Source: Bacteroidota bacterium (lineage in GTDB: Bacteria; Bacteroidota; Bacteroidia; Bacteroidales; UBA10428). From it: a stretch of DNA of 64,000 bases. The first letter of the stretch is position 1, and every line of letters begins with the position of its first letter. The position numbers and the translations under genes were made by a program. Positions 34,102 through 43,791 of this stretch are shown here, in pieces. Location of the stretch: the NCBI GenBank assembly GCA_023442525.1, contig JAEZZA010000002.1:67778-131777 (forward strand), in the 5' to 3' direction. The notes beneath the pieces were generated by a model. It searched no databases, was not told the DNA's origin, and saw nothing but the letters and a program-made list of their open reading frames with translations.

Positions 34102-37100
34102 ATGGTGAAAGTGCTGAACAGAATTTCTATGCACTTAATGCCGGCATTTTTGCTGTTTCTTGCCGTTAATACTTCAGCACAAACCGATTCGGTAGATCTT
34201 AAATACCCGTTCAAAGACGAAGTACGGTTTCCTTTCTCAAATTCAGGAACAGGTTCGCCCTTATATCTTAATAATCCTTCGAATATCCGTCAGGAAATCC
34301 GGTACGACCCGCAAACCGGCCGGTATGAATTTACCGAAAAAATGGGAAGTCTCGATTACCGGCCTCCTGCAACCATGTCGTTGCGTGAATACATGGAATA
34401 CGACCGCCAAAAATCGGTAAACGACTACTGGAGAACTCGCCTCCGCGAAAATAAATCTCCGGTTCAGGCCGGCCAGTCGATGATCCCCGGTATCAAAATG
34501 GGAGAAACTTTCGATAAGGTTTTCGGAACCGACGTGATCACCATCACTCCCCAGGGATCGGCAGAACTCATCTTCGGGTACAACATGTCGCGAGTCGACA
34601 ATCCGGCATTGTCCGAAAAAAACCGTCGCAACCCTTCTTTCCTGTTTAAGGAAAGAATTCAGATGAATGTTACCGGAAGCATCGGCGATAAAATGCAACT
34701 GGGCATTAATTACAACACCGAAGCCTCCTTTGACTTTGAAAACAAAACCAAGCTGGAATATACAGGCAAGGAAGATGAGATTATCAAGAAAATTGAAGCC
34801 GGTAACGTTACCTTTTCCTTACCCGGAACTCTGATCACCGGCAGCCAGAGCCTGTTTGGTTTAAAAACCGATCTGCAGTTCGGAAAGCTTTTTGTAAGTT
34901 CTGTGATCAGCCATCAGAAAGGACAATCACAGGTTGTTGAAGTTAAAGGTGGAGCCCAGGTCAGTGAATTTGAAATCGATGCGGTAGACTATGATGCAAA
35001 CCGCCATTTTTTCCTTTCGCACTTTTTCAGGGACAACTATAACGAGTGGCTCTCTACGCTTCCTTTCATCAGTTCGGGAGTTCGCATCGAACAGATCGAA
35101 GTATGGGTAACCAACAAGGGCTATTCTACCACCGACACCCGCAATATCCTTGCTCTTACCGACATGGCTGAAGGTTATCATACCGACACCGATCCGAATT
35201 TTATAGGTAATGTTAACCTGATACAGCCTTCTGCAGTTCGAAACGGACCTCCTGACAAAGAAACAAGCAACCAGTTGTATAGTACGATCATCAGCCAGTA
35301 TGTTGCTGTACGAACATTTAATGATATTTCAACTGCTCTGCTGCCTCTTGAATTATCGTATGATTTTAAAGGCGGTAAAGACTATGTCAAAATTGAAAAT
35401 GCACGCAGGCTGACGCCGAACGAATATCACCTTAATGAAGAACTGGGCTATATCTCATTGAATTCAGCGCTCAGAGCCGATGAAGTTCTTGCCGTGGCCT
35501 ATGTATACACTTACAAAGGCCGTACATACCGCGTGGGTGAATTATCCACCGATGGTATTGCTGCTCCTCAGACCCTGCTTGTAAAATTGCTTAAGGGAAC
35601 AAGCCTGACTCCCAAATCAGGTACATGGGACCTGATGATGAAGAACGTTTATGCCATTGGTGCTTACCAGGTATCAAACCGCGACTTCATTCTTGATGTA
35701 CTTTACCGTAAGGATGAAACCGGTGTACCGGTAAATTATATTGCTGAAAATGGCACCGACTCGGCCTTTAACCGGAAAATACTGTTACGGGTAATGGGAC
35801 TTGACCGGCTCGATACAAGGAACGAACCCCGGCCCGACGGCCGTTTTGACTTCGTGGAAGGAACTACCATTACCGCACGCGATGGCCGTGTATTTTTTAC
35901 CCAGGTGGAACCCTTCGGCGCCGATCTGAGAAGAACCATCACCGGCGGCAATATCAATGATGCTGCATTAAACCGTATAGCCGACAAGTACGTTTTCGAA
36001 GAACTTTACGATTCCACACAAACTAAGGCCCGACAACTGGCACGAAAGAATAAGTTCTTTATGGCCGGAAGCTATCAGGCCGCATCGGGATCGGAGATTC
36101 AACTTAACGCCATGAACATACCCCCGAATTCCGTTAAGGTTTCATCGGGTGGTATTACACTTGTTGAAGGGCAGGATTATTCGGTTGATTATGCATTGGG
36201 AAGGGTAAAGATCCTCAACCAGGGCTTATTGCAATCCGGAGCACCACTGTCTATTTCGCTCGAAAACAACGCATTGTTCAACCTTCAGACCAAGACACTT
36301 CTCGGAACCCATCTCGACTACAGATTCTCCGACAATTTCAATGTGGGGGCCACCATTATGAACCTTACCGAACGTCCGCTCACTCAGAAAGTTAACATGG
36401 GCGACGAACCCATATCCAATACCATCTGGGGGCTGAACACGAATTACCGCACCGAATCGCGCTTCCTTACCCGGATGATCGATAAACTTCCGCTCATCGA
36501 AACCAAGGAAACTTCAACAATCTCTTTTGATGCGGAATTTGCCCACCTCATACCCGGACAGGCAAAAATAATCGGAGAAGGCGGTGTTGCTTATATCGAC
36601 GACTTTGAGGGAACTGAAACTACTATTGAATTAAAGACTCCCCAGTCGTGGTATCTGTCGAGTACTCCCTACACCCTTACCAATCCTGCCTGGAAGAACG
36701 ACCTCAGATATGGATACGGGCGCTCCAAACTGGCATGGTATTCCATCGATCCTCTGTTCACCCGCAACGAAAGCCGCACCCCTGATAATATAACCGAAGC
36801 GGATCAGAAGGACCATTTTGCACGGGAAATTCTCGAAACCGAGATCTTTAAAAATCGTGAAAGCGGAACAGGATTTCAGAATACGTTGCTGGTGATGAAT
36901 CTGGCTTATTATCCCCAGGAAAGAGGTCCTTACAATTTCGACCCCACGATCGGCGCTGATGGTTTGTTGCCCAATCCGCAAGACAGGTGGGGAGGAATAA
37001 TGAGAGAACTGCAAACCAGCGATTTCGAAACATCCAATATCGAGTATATCGAATTCTGGCTCATGGATCCGTTTGTGAAAGATTCGCTGCACGCGGGAGG

Positions 37101-40100
37101 TGACCTCTACTTTAACCTGGGTGAAATTTCCGAAGACGTGCTGAAAGATTCCAGGAAGTTCTTCGAAAACGGTCTGCCTACGGTGGATACAACAGTACCG
37201 GTTGAAACATCGGTTTGGGGCAATATACCCGTTACTCAGAACATAGTGAATACCTTCGATGCCGATCCCCGCAATCGCGCACTTCAGGATGTGGGTCTCG
37301 ACGGGCTGTCGGATGAGCAGGAAAGAGTGAAGTTTTCGAATTACATCAACAGCGTACCGCCTTCAATCCGTGATGTGGTAAGCGCCGATCCCTCGGCCGA
37401 CAATTTCAGATATTTTCTGAGTCCCGAGTATAACAGCGTTGATGGTATTATCCCACGTTACAAGGATTACAACAACATGCAGGGCAACTCCCCGACAACC
37501 GAACAGAGTGGAGGTGATTTCGCCGCGGCAACCACCCTGCCGAACACTGAGGATCTGAACCGCGATAACACGCTGAACGAGGAAGACAGTTATTATGAGT
37601 ACCGGGTGCCAATCAGGCCCAACCAGATGAACTTCGACAATCCTTACATTACCGACATTGTTGATGGTAAGGGTGTAAAATGGTACCAGTTCAGGATACC
37701 CATCTCTGATTTTCAATCCAAAGTGGGCAACATCGAAGATTTTAAATCGATCCGTTTCATGAGGATGTACCTCACCCAATTTTCATCGCCGGTAATTATG
37801 CGTTTTGCCGAACTACACCTGGTGCGTTCGGAATGGAGAAAATATTTCGGCGATCTTGCCGAAGGCGGTCCCTCGGTTACAGATCAAACTAAAAACGGCA
37901 CATTCGAGATCACTTCTGTAAATATTGAAGAAAATGCTTCGAAAAAGCCTGTTAATTACGTTCTCCCTCCGGGTATAGACCGGGTTATTGATCCGAGTCA
38001 GCCTCAGATAGCACAGTTGAACGAACAATCGCTTGTTTTCAAGGTACGCGATTTACCCGATGCCGATGCCCGGGTAGCTTACAAAAATATGAATATCGAC
38101 CTGCGCCAGTATAAGTACCTCAGAATGTTCGTTCATGCCGAAGCCTTGCAGGATGAAGTCCTCCGCGATCATGAAGTATCAGCCTTCATTCGTCTGGGAT
38201 CAGATCAGACCGACAACTACTATGAATACGAAGTTCCGCTGGTACTCACACCGCATGGACTGTATGCCGACGAGGGACGCAGGCTGGTGTGGCCTGACTC
38301 CAACCTGGTACAGATTCTGCTCGACGACCTCGTTGATCTGAAAGTTGAACGGGATAAAGCAATTGCCGAACGACCCGACCTGTACGACCGGATGAAGGTG
38401 TATAAGAAACGTGTCGGCAAGAATACATTGAAAATAAGGGGTACTCCCAACCTGGCTAATATTCGGTCCATGCTGCTCGGAGTGAGAAATCCCGGCGACA
38501 CGGATAATCCTTTCGGTAATGACGGACTTCCCAAGTCGGTTGAAGTCTGGTTTAACGAACTACGTATAACCGACTTCAATAATAAGGGCGGATGGGCAGC
38601 CAATGCACGCACACAGATCCGGCTGGCCGATCTGGGCACACTGTCAATTGCCGGAAGTACATCTAAACCCGGATTTGGCAGCATTGAGCAGAAGGTTGAC
38701 GACAGAAACCAGGAAGAAACCAACCAGATTGATATTGCTTCCAATATTGAACTGGGAAAACTGCTTCCCGAAAAAGCCAAAGTTTCAGTTCCTCTATATG
38801 TAGGTGTTTCGAAAATTACTGTTACACCCGAATATTCCGAAAAAGAACCCGACCGGAAACTCAAGGATGTATTAACCGATGCCGAAAATGCAGAGGAACG
38901 CCGTGAAATAAAGGAAACTTCGCAGGATGTGATCAAAAGAACCAGTGTTAATCTCACGAATGTCCGGGTGAACAAGGAATTTGAAAAATTCCGGCTGCTG
39001 TCACCATCTAATTTTTCGCTTACTGCCGAATACAGCGAATCACAGGCGCATAATTACGAGGTGGAACGGAATAATGCCATCAATTACGGTCTGGCATTCA
39101 ATTACATTTACAGCTCCAGGGCCAAACCACTAACGCCGTTTAGAAACAGCAAAGGTCTCAAATCGCCCTATCTGAAACTAATCAAGGATTTTAATGTCAC
39201 CCTGATACCAAGCCGTTTAGCCTACAGAACCGAATTTGCAAGGCGATATAATGAAATTAAACTCAGAAATGTTTACGAAGACAGGGATATACTGTTGGAT
39301 TCTACAGTGAGCAAAGACTTCGTCTGGAATAAGGGATATGAGCTGAATTGGGATCTTACCCGGTCGCTGAAATTTGATTTCAATATCAACAGTGTGGCCC
39401 GAATTGATGAAATGGAAGGGGCCTACGACTTTTTCAGAAAGGGAGAAAATAAGGAATGGGCCCGTTCAGTATGGGAGAGTATCGGTAAGGGAGGCCGGCC
39501 GATAACCTACAATCACCGTTTCAATTCTACCTATACTCTTCCATTGAACAAATTGCCTTTCCTGAGCTGGACTGCCGTCAACCTTAGATATAATTCGGGA
39601 TACAACTGGCTTCAGGGTCCGTTCTACAAGGGAAACACACCAATGTGGAACGAAATATCAAACTCCAACACAATCCAGGCTAATTCAACATTCAACCTGA
39701 CCTCACTTTATAATAAGTCGAAATACCTGAAGAAGCTCGAATCGAAATATGCGCCAACGAAAAATCAGCAGAAACCGAAAAATTACAAAACCGTAACCTT
39801 TACACGGGATAATTTCTTTCTGAGACCGCATACACCGCGCAACATATCGCATAAGCTGAACACCAGGGACCTCACCGTGAAAGTAACCGACCGCGAAGGC
39901 CGTGAAATCGAAACGTCGTACCAGATAATCGACGAAAATAAGATCAGTATTGAGGCAGATACCAATTATAACGGATTACAGGTGGTAATTGAAGGAAAGG
40001 TGGAAACCGGAGAAAAACCGCTTATCTTCCTTGCCGAGAACTCGGTTCGCTTTCTTACAGGTCTTAAGAATATGACGGTTTCCTATTCGGTAACGGGAGG

Positions 40101-41454
40101 TACAATGCTGTCGGGCTTTAACCCCGAACCCGACCGTGCTGGATTTAACACGACGGATTATAAGGGTGCGCCCGGATTGCCGTTCCTTTTGGGTATACAG
40201 GACGAAAATTTTGCTCGGCATGCGGCATCAAAAGGCTGGCTTACCCGAAACGATGCTTTTTCAGAGCCTTTCACCATGTCGCGCACCGAAACCTTTAATA
40301 TTAAGGGTACTTTCGAACCATATAAAGGTTTCCGGATCGATTTAACCGGATCGAGAAGTTTCTCGGAATTCAACAGTGAATACTTCCATGTAGGAGATTC
40401 ACTTCCCGGTGTTAACGGGTTCTACTTCGACAATCACCTGGTGAACGGAGGATTCTCAATATCCATTATTTCACTCCGGTCGGCTTTTGAGAAAAACAAA
40501 GAAGGAGATATCCGTTCCGATGCTTTTGAAAGATTTAAAATGTACCGTACAAAAATTTCGGGAAGACTAGCCCGGCATCGCGAAGAACAAACCAACGGTG
40601 AGTACCAGGCATCAATACAACACACGTCCGATGGAGGATATAAATATGGTTATGGTTCGACATCTCCCGAAGTGGTAATTCCGGCATTTATTGCAGCCTA
40701 TACCGGAAAGGATCCGGAAAAGGTAACATTAACCCGTTTCCCCGGGATATTGAGCATTCTTCCCAACTGGGCGGTTATCTTTGACGGTTTGCCAAAAATC
40801 AAGCCGGTTGATCAGGTACTGAGATCAGCAACCTTACGCCATACCTACCGCTCGATTTACAGCATCAATTCGTATTCTTCGCATTTCATGTACGAACGCA
40901 ACGACATTTATGGGATTGGTTTCAGAACCGACCTTCAGGATAATTTCGTTCCTGAATTACAAATGAATTCGGTTGCCATTCGCGAAGACATGGATCCCCT
41001 GTTCTCGTTCGACGGTACATGGATTAATAATCTGATAACAAGGGTTGAGATTCGCCGGTCGCGTTTGCTGGCACTCAGCCTGGCCAATAACCAGCTTACC
41101 GAAAGTAAAACCAGCGAATTGATTGTTGGTGCCGGCTACCGTTTCACCAAAGTAGCGTTAAAAATTGGCGAAAGAGCTTATGAGAGCGACCTCGACGTGA
41201 AATTCAACCTGTCGATGAGGGATAATAAAACTATAGTCAGATACTTTGCGCAGACCGACAAGGACGAGCACGACCAGATCACTATGGGAGACCGGTTGTT
41301 CCGACTGGAATTCACTGCCGATTACCTGTTATCGCCCCGGTTCAACCTGCGGTTCTTCTTCGACCGTACACTGAATAAGCCCCATACTTCCCGTTCGTTC
41401 AAAAGAATTGATACCAACATTGGTTTCAGCCTCAGGTTTACCCTTACTCAATAA
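34102..41454 (+). CDS. sprA: Cell surface protein SprA, T9SS outer-membrane translocon
   Basis: SprA is the giant beta-barrel pore through which T9SS substrates cross the outer membrane. ATG 34102 gives about 2450 residues; the upstream TTG at 34072 is less likely because a signal peptide begins just after this ATG (MVKVLNRISMHLMPAFLLFLAVNTSAQ). The N-terminal region has the family's SLREYMEYDRQKSVNDYWRT and PGIKMGETFDKVFGTDVITITPQGSAELIFGYN in pieces. Long stretches of alternating barrel strands follow, for example MQLGINYNTEASFDFENKTKLEY. The C-terminus ends in FRLEFTADYLLSPRFNLRFFFDRTLN and GFSLRFTLTQ. Flanking ruvA and gcvH confirm the assignment. Length is normal for the family. Confidence 0.97.
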   Translation: MVKVLNRISMHLMPAFLLFLAVNTSAQTDSVDLKYPFKDEVRFPFSNSGTGSPLYLNNPSNIRQEIRYDPQTGRYEFTEKMGSLDYRPPATMSLREYMEYDRQKSVNDYWRTRLRENKSPVQAGQSMIPGIKMGETFDKVFGTDVITITPQGSAELIFGYNMSRVDNPALSEKNRRNPSFLFKERIQMNVTGSIGDKMQLGINYNTEASFDFENKTKLEYTGKEDEIIKKIEAGNVTFSLPGTLITGSQSLFGLKTDLQFGKLFVSSVISHQKGQSQVVEVKGGAQVSEFEIDAVDYDANRHFFLSHFFRDNYNEWLSTLPFISSGVRIEQIEVWVTNKGYSTTDTRNILALTDMAEGYHTDTDPNFIGNVNLIQPSAVRNGPPDKETSNQLYSTIISQYVAVRTFNDISTALLPLELSYDFKGGKDYVKIENARRLTPNEYHLNEELGYISLNSALRADEVLAVAYVYTYKGRTYRVGELSTDGIAAPQTLLVKLLKGTSLTPKSGTWDLMMKNVYAIGAYQVSNRDFILDVLYRKDETGVPVNYIAENGTDSAFNRKILLRVMGLDRLDTRNEPRPDGRFDFVEGTTITARDGRVFFTQVEPFGADLRRTITGGNINDAALNRIADKYVFEELYDSTQTKARQLARKNKFFMAGSYQAASGSEIQLNAMNIPPNSVKVSSGGITLVEGQDYSVDYALGRVKILNQGLLQSGAPLSISLENNALFNLQTKTLLGTHLDYRFSDNFNVGATIMNLTERPLTQKVNMGDEPISNTIWGLNTNYRTESRFLTRMIDKLPLIETKETSTISFDAEFAHLIPGQAKIIGEGGVAYIDDFEGTETTIELKTPQSWYLSSTPYTLTNPAWKNDLRYGYGRSKLAWYSIDPLFTRNESRTPDNITEADQKDHFAREILETEIFKNRESGTGFQNTLLVMNLAYYPQERGPYNFDPTIGADGLLPNPQDRWGGIMRELQTSDFETSNIEYIEFWLMDPFVKDSLHAGGDLYFNLGEISEDVLKDSRKFFENGLPTVDTTVPVETSVWGNIPVTQNIVNTFDADPRNRALQDVGLDGLSDEQERVKFSNYINSVPPSIRDVVSADPSADNFRYFLSPEYNSVDGIIPRYKDYNNMQGNSPTTEQSGGDFAAATTLPNTEDLNRDNTLNEEDSYYEYRVPIRPNQMNFDNPYITDIVDGKGVKWYQFRIPISDFQSKVGNIEDFKSIRFMRMYLTQFSSPVIMRFAELHLVRSEWRKYFGDLAEGGPSVTDQTKNGTFEITSVNIEENASKKPVNYVLPPGIDRVIDPSQPQIAQLNEQSLVFKVRDLPDADARVAYKNMNIDLRQYKYLRMFVHAEALQDEVLRDHEVSAFIRLGSDQTDNYYEYEVPLVLTPHGLYADEGRRLVWPDSNLVQILLDDLVDLKVERDKAIAERPDLYDRMKVYKKRVGKNTLKIRGTPNLANIRSMLLGVRNPGDTDNPFGNDGLPKSVEVWFNELRITDFNNKGGWAANARTQIRLADLGTLSIAGSTSKPGFGSIEQKVDDRNQEETNQIDIASNIELGKLLPEKAKVSVPLYVGVSKITVTPEYSEKEPDRKLKDVLTDAENAEERREIKETSQDVIKRTSVNLTNVRVNKEFEKFRLLSPSNFSLTAEYSESQAHNYEVERNNAINYGLAFNYIYSSRAKPLTPFRNSKGLKSPYLKLIKDFNVTLIPSRLAYRTEFARRYNEIKLRNVYEDRDILLDSTVSKDFVWNKGYELNWDLTRSLKFDFNINSVARIDEMEGAYDFFRKGENKEWARSVWESIGKGGRPITYNHRFNSTYTLPLNKLPFLSWTAVNLRYNSGYNWLQGPFYKGNTPMWNEISNSNTIQANSTFNLTSLYNKSKYLKKLESKYAPTKNQQKPKNYKTVTFTRDNFFLRPHTPRNISHKLNTRDLTVKVTDREGREIETSYQIIDENKISIEADTNYNGLQVVIEGKVETGEKPLIFLAENSVRFLTGLKNMTVSYSVTGGTMLSGFNPEPDRAGFNTTDYKGAPGLPFLLGIQDENFARHAASKGWLTRNDAFSEPFTMSRTETFNIKGTFEPYKGFRIDLTGSRSFSEFNSEYFHVGDSLPGVNGFYFDNHLVNGGFSISIISLRSAFEKNKEGDIRSDAFERFKMYRTKISGRLARHREEQTNGEYQASIQHTSDGGYKYGYGSTSPEVVIPAFIAAYTGKDPEKVTLTRFPGILSILPNWAVIFDGLPKIKPVDQVLRSATLRHTYRSIYSINSYSSHFMYERNDIYGIGFRTDLQDNFVPELQMNSVAIREDMDPLFSFDGTWINNLITRVEIRRSRLLALSLANNQLTESKTSELIVGAGYRFTKVALKIGERAYESDLDVKFNLSMRDNKTIVRYFAQTDKDEHDQITMGDRLFRLEFTADYLLSPRFNLRFFFDRTLNKPHTSRSFKRIDTNIGFSLRFTLTQ

Positions 41455-41545
41455 CTAAAAAAAAGTAATTTTACCTCTCAGGAATAATACTTACTTTTAA
41501 CACCGCTTAACAAAGTCAGCTTGAAATGTCAGGCGGGGTGAAAAC

Positions 41546-41570
41546 AAAGTCCTGAGCAGAGTCGAAGCCC
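41546..41570. repeat. Fragment of a CCTGAGC...GTCGAAG-type intergenic repeat
   Basis: The spacer between sprA and gcvH contains GTCCTGAGCAGAGTCGAAG followed by CCC. The CCTGAGC-(N)-GTCGAAG pattern resembles a short dispersed repeat that I recall from many Bacteroidota intergenic regions. Only one copy is present in this window, so the call rests on recall. Confidence 0.35.
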
Positions 41571-41606
41571 GAAATACATTAATATTATTAACTAATAATA
41601 CAAACA

Positions 41607-41987
41607 ATGAACATTCCTTCCGATTTACGCTACACTAAAGATCATGAATGGATCAGGATCAATGGTAATAAAGCACAGGTAGGTATAACAGATTTTGCCC
41701 AGGGCGAATTGGGTGATATAGTTTTCGTTGAAATCGAAACTGTTGGAAGTCACCTCGAAAAAGGAAGTACTTTTGGAACCATCGAAGCAGTAAAAACTGT
41801 TTCTGATTTGTTTATTCCGCTATCGGGTAAAGTATTGTCGGTGAATACAAAGATAAACGACACCCCCGATGTGATTAATAAGGATCCTTATGGAGAAGGA
41901 TGGCTGATTGAGATGGAAGTTGATGATGTTGCACAGGCAAACGAACTGATGGATTCAGTAGCTTATGCAGCTATGCTGAACGTTTAA
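41607..41987 (+). CDS. gcvH: Glycine cleavage system H protein
   Basis: GcvH carries the lipoyl group that shuttles the aminomethyl intermediate between glycine cleavage enzymes. The 126-residue protein has the typical start DLRYTKDHEWIRINGNKAQVGITDFAQGELGDIVFVE in pieces. The lipoylation site is Lys63 in GTIEAVKTVSDLFIPLSG. The end DVAQANELMDSVAYAAML is also typical. It follows sprA as in other Bacteroidota and is 12 bp before the next gene. No other gcv genes are in the window. Confidence 0.97.
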   Translation: MNIPSDLRYTKDHEWIRINGNKAQVGITDFAQGELGDIVFVEIETVGSHLEKGSTFGTIEAVKTVSDLFIPLSGKVLSVNTKINDTPDVINKDPYGEGWLIEMEVDDVAQANELMDSVAYAAMLNV

Positions 41988-41999
41988 AAGTTTTATTTA

Positions 42000-42932
42000 A
42001 TGAGACCAATTATTGATCCGGTTGACCGCGAGCTGATCGAGAAGGAACTTACCGAGGATAAGTTGTTGCGTAAGACCAATAACGGAGGCAATCTCCTGTA
42101 TGTGGTAACGCACCACGATTCTCCCAATATTATGCTTGAAATTGGCCGGCTCAGGGAACTGGCATTCAGAGTTGCAGGAGGAGGCACCGGAAAAGATGTG
42201 GATATCGATCTGTTCGATACCATGCCCGACCCTTATAAACAAATCATTGTATGGGATCCGGCAGAAAAAGAAATACTGGGAGGATACCGGTATTTAATCT
42301 GTTCCGAAGCAGCAACCGATGCCGGTGGCAACTGGAATCTGGCTACATCAAGGTTATTCCGCTTTTCAAAGAGATTCAGCGAGGAATTCATGCCCCACAT
42401 GATCGAGTTGGGCAGGTCGTTTGTTCAACCTGCTTACCAGTCGACCAACCGCAAGGGCAAAGGAATTTATGCAATGGATAACCTGTGGGACGGTCTGGGA
42501 GCAGTATGGATGCAGAACCCGCACATTAAGTATTTCTTTGGAAAGGTTACCATGTATACTACTTTCCATCGCGAAGCACGCGACCTGATCCTGCATTTCA
42601 TGAAAAAATATTTTGGCGACAGGGAAAACCTGGTGGTTCCGTTCGAACCTCTCGAAATAACAACCGATACAAAACTGCTCGATAGTATTCTATGCGGTTC
42701 AAACTACCGCGAAGACTATAAAATTCTTTCACAAAACGTACGTGCAAGGGGCGAAAACATTCCTCCCCTTATCAATGCATACATGAACCTGTCACCCACT
42801 ATGAAGGTTTTTGGCACGGCCATGAATTATGGATTTGGCGATGTTGAAGAAACCGCGATCATGATCACGGTTAATGATATGTACGACGAAAAAATCGAAA
42901 GGCATATTAAATCATATATTAACCAGTCATAA
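42000..42932 (+). CDS. GlsB/OlsB-like N-acyltransferase (ACP-dependent lipid synthase)
   Basis: This 310-residue protein matches the GNAT-like acyltransferase family that includes ornithine-lipid OlsB and the Bacteroides glycine-lipid synthase GlsB. Visible features are IGRLRELAFRVAGGGTGKDVDIDLFD near residue 50, KEILGGYRYLICSEA, the core MIELGRSFVQPAYQSTNRKGKGIYAMDNLWDGLG in pieces (E-L-G-R-SFV-P-Y), and YFFGKVTMYTTFHREARDLI. Family members N-acylate an amino acid with a 3-hydroxyacyl group from ACP, the first step of aminolipid synthesis. The amino acid is not evident. An O-acyltransferase partner (GlsA/OlsA) is not adjacent; a lipase-like hydrolase follows instead. Confidence 0.75.
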   Translation: MRPIIDPVDRELIEKELTEDKLLRKTNNGGNLLYVVTHHDSPNIMLEIGRLRELAFRVAGGGTGKDVDIDLFDTMPDPYKQIIVWDPAEKEILGGYRYLICSEAATDAGGNWNLATSRLFRFSKRFSEEFMPHMIELGRSFVQPAYQSTNRKGKGIYAMDNLWDGLGAVWMQNPHIKYFFGKVTMYTTFHREARDLILHFMKKYFGDRENLVVPFEPLEITTDTKLLDSILCGSNYREDYKILSQNVRARGENIPPLINAYMNLSPTMKVFGTAMNYGFGDVEETAIMITVNDMYDEKIERHIKSYINQS

Positions 42933-42935
42933 ATT

Positions 42936-43781
42936 GTGTCAGATGACATGATCCATAACGAATACAAATGGAAGAGCCATGACGGGATCATGCTGTACGC
43001 ACAAGAATGGAGGCCGGAGTCGAAACCCCAGGCCGTAATCAATTACGTTCACGGTTTTAAAGAACACAGTAGCCGGTTCCGGAAATGGGCCGAACGTTTT
43101 GCTGCCAGTGGTTACGCCGTGATGGCCTTCGATCTGCGCGGACATGGTCATTCTGAAGGTCGCAGGGGATATGCCCGGCACTATAACGACATTATTGGCG
43201 ATATTTATGTTTTTCTGTCTCAGTCAAGAGAGGCCTTTCCCGACGTAAATCACGTTTTATACGGTCATAGCATGGGCGGCAACCTGGTGACCAATTACCT
43301 GATCCGTAACCGCGATCTGCCCGATGCAGCAATTATAGCCTCTCCCTGGTTCAGGCTTGCCCAGCCTCCGTCATTTCTTAAAATGGCTATGGCACAGATA
43401 ATCCGGATTATTTTACCCACCCTTACCATTGCAGGCGATTTGGATATTAATGCCCTGTCGCGCGATCCTTCCGTTGCCAGGGATTATAAAAACGATCCGC
43501 TCGTGCACAACATGATACGTCCCAAATTGTTCTTTGAAGTAGAAAGCTACGGTATGAAGGCATCACGCAGTATTTATAGAATCAATATTCCGCTGCTGGT
43601 TATACATGGTACCAATGACCAACTTTGTTCGTATAAACAAACTCTCAATTTTGTGATGAACGCGGGTAAGCGAACGACCTTCAGGGAATGGACGGGCGCA
43701 TATCACGAATTGCATAACGAAATTAATGAGCAGGAGATCTTTGCCTTTGTAATGAACTGGCTGAAGAGTACCCTGCACTGA
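42936..43781 (+). CDS. Alpha/beta hydrolase, monoacylglycerol lipase-like
   Basis: This 281-residue serine hydrolase of the lysophospholipase/monoglyceride lipase type starts at GTG 42936, 3 bp after the preceding stop. The oxyanion/strand region is AVINYVHGFKEHSSRF, the helix region MAFDLRGHGHSEGRRGY, and the nucleophile elbow GHSMGGNLVTNYL. The acid is in VIHGTNDQLCSYKQ and the histidine in GAYHELHNE. It has no signal peptide, so it acts in the cytoplasm or on the inner membrane face. The tight spacing suggests a function related to the upstream acyltransferase, such as recycling acylglycerols or lysolipids. Confidence 0.85.
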   Translation: MSDDMIHNEYKWKSHDGIMLYAQEWRPESKPQAVINYVHGFKEHSSRFRKWAERFAASGYAVMAFDLRGHGHSEGRRGYARHYNDIIGDIYVFLSQSREAFPDVNHVLYGHSMGGNLVTNYLIRNRDLPDAAIIASPWFRLAQPPSFLKMAMAQIIRIILPTLTIAGDLDINALSRDPSVARDYKNDPLVHNMIRPKLFFEVESYGMKASRSIYRINIPLLVIHGTNDQLCSYKQTLNFVMNAGKRTTFREWTGAYHELHNEINEQEIFAFVMNWLKSTLH

Positions 43782-43791
43782 ATTTTACTTC

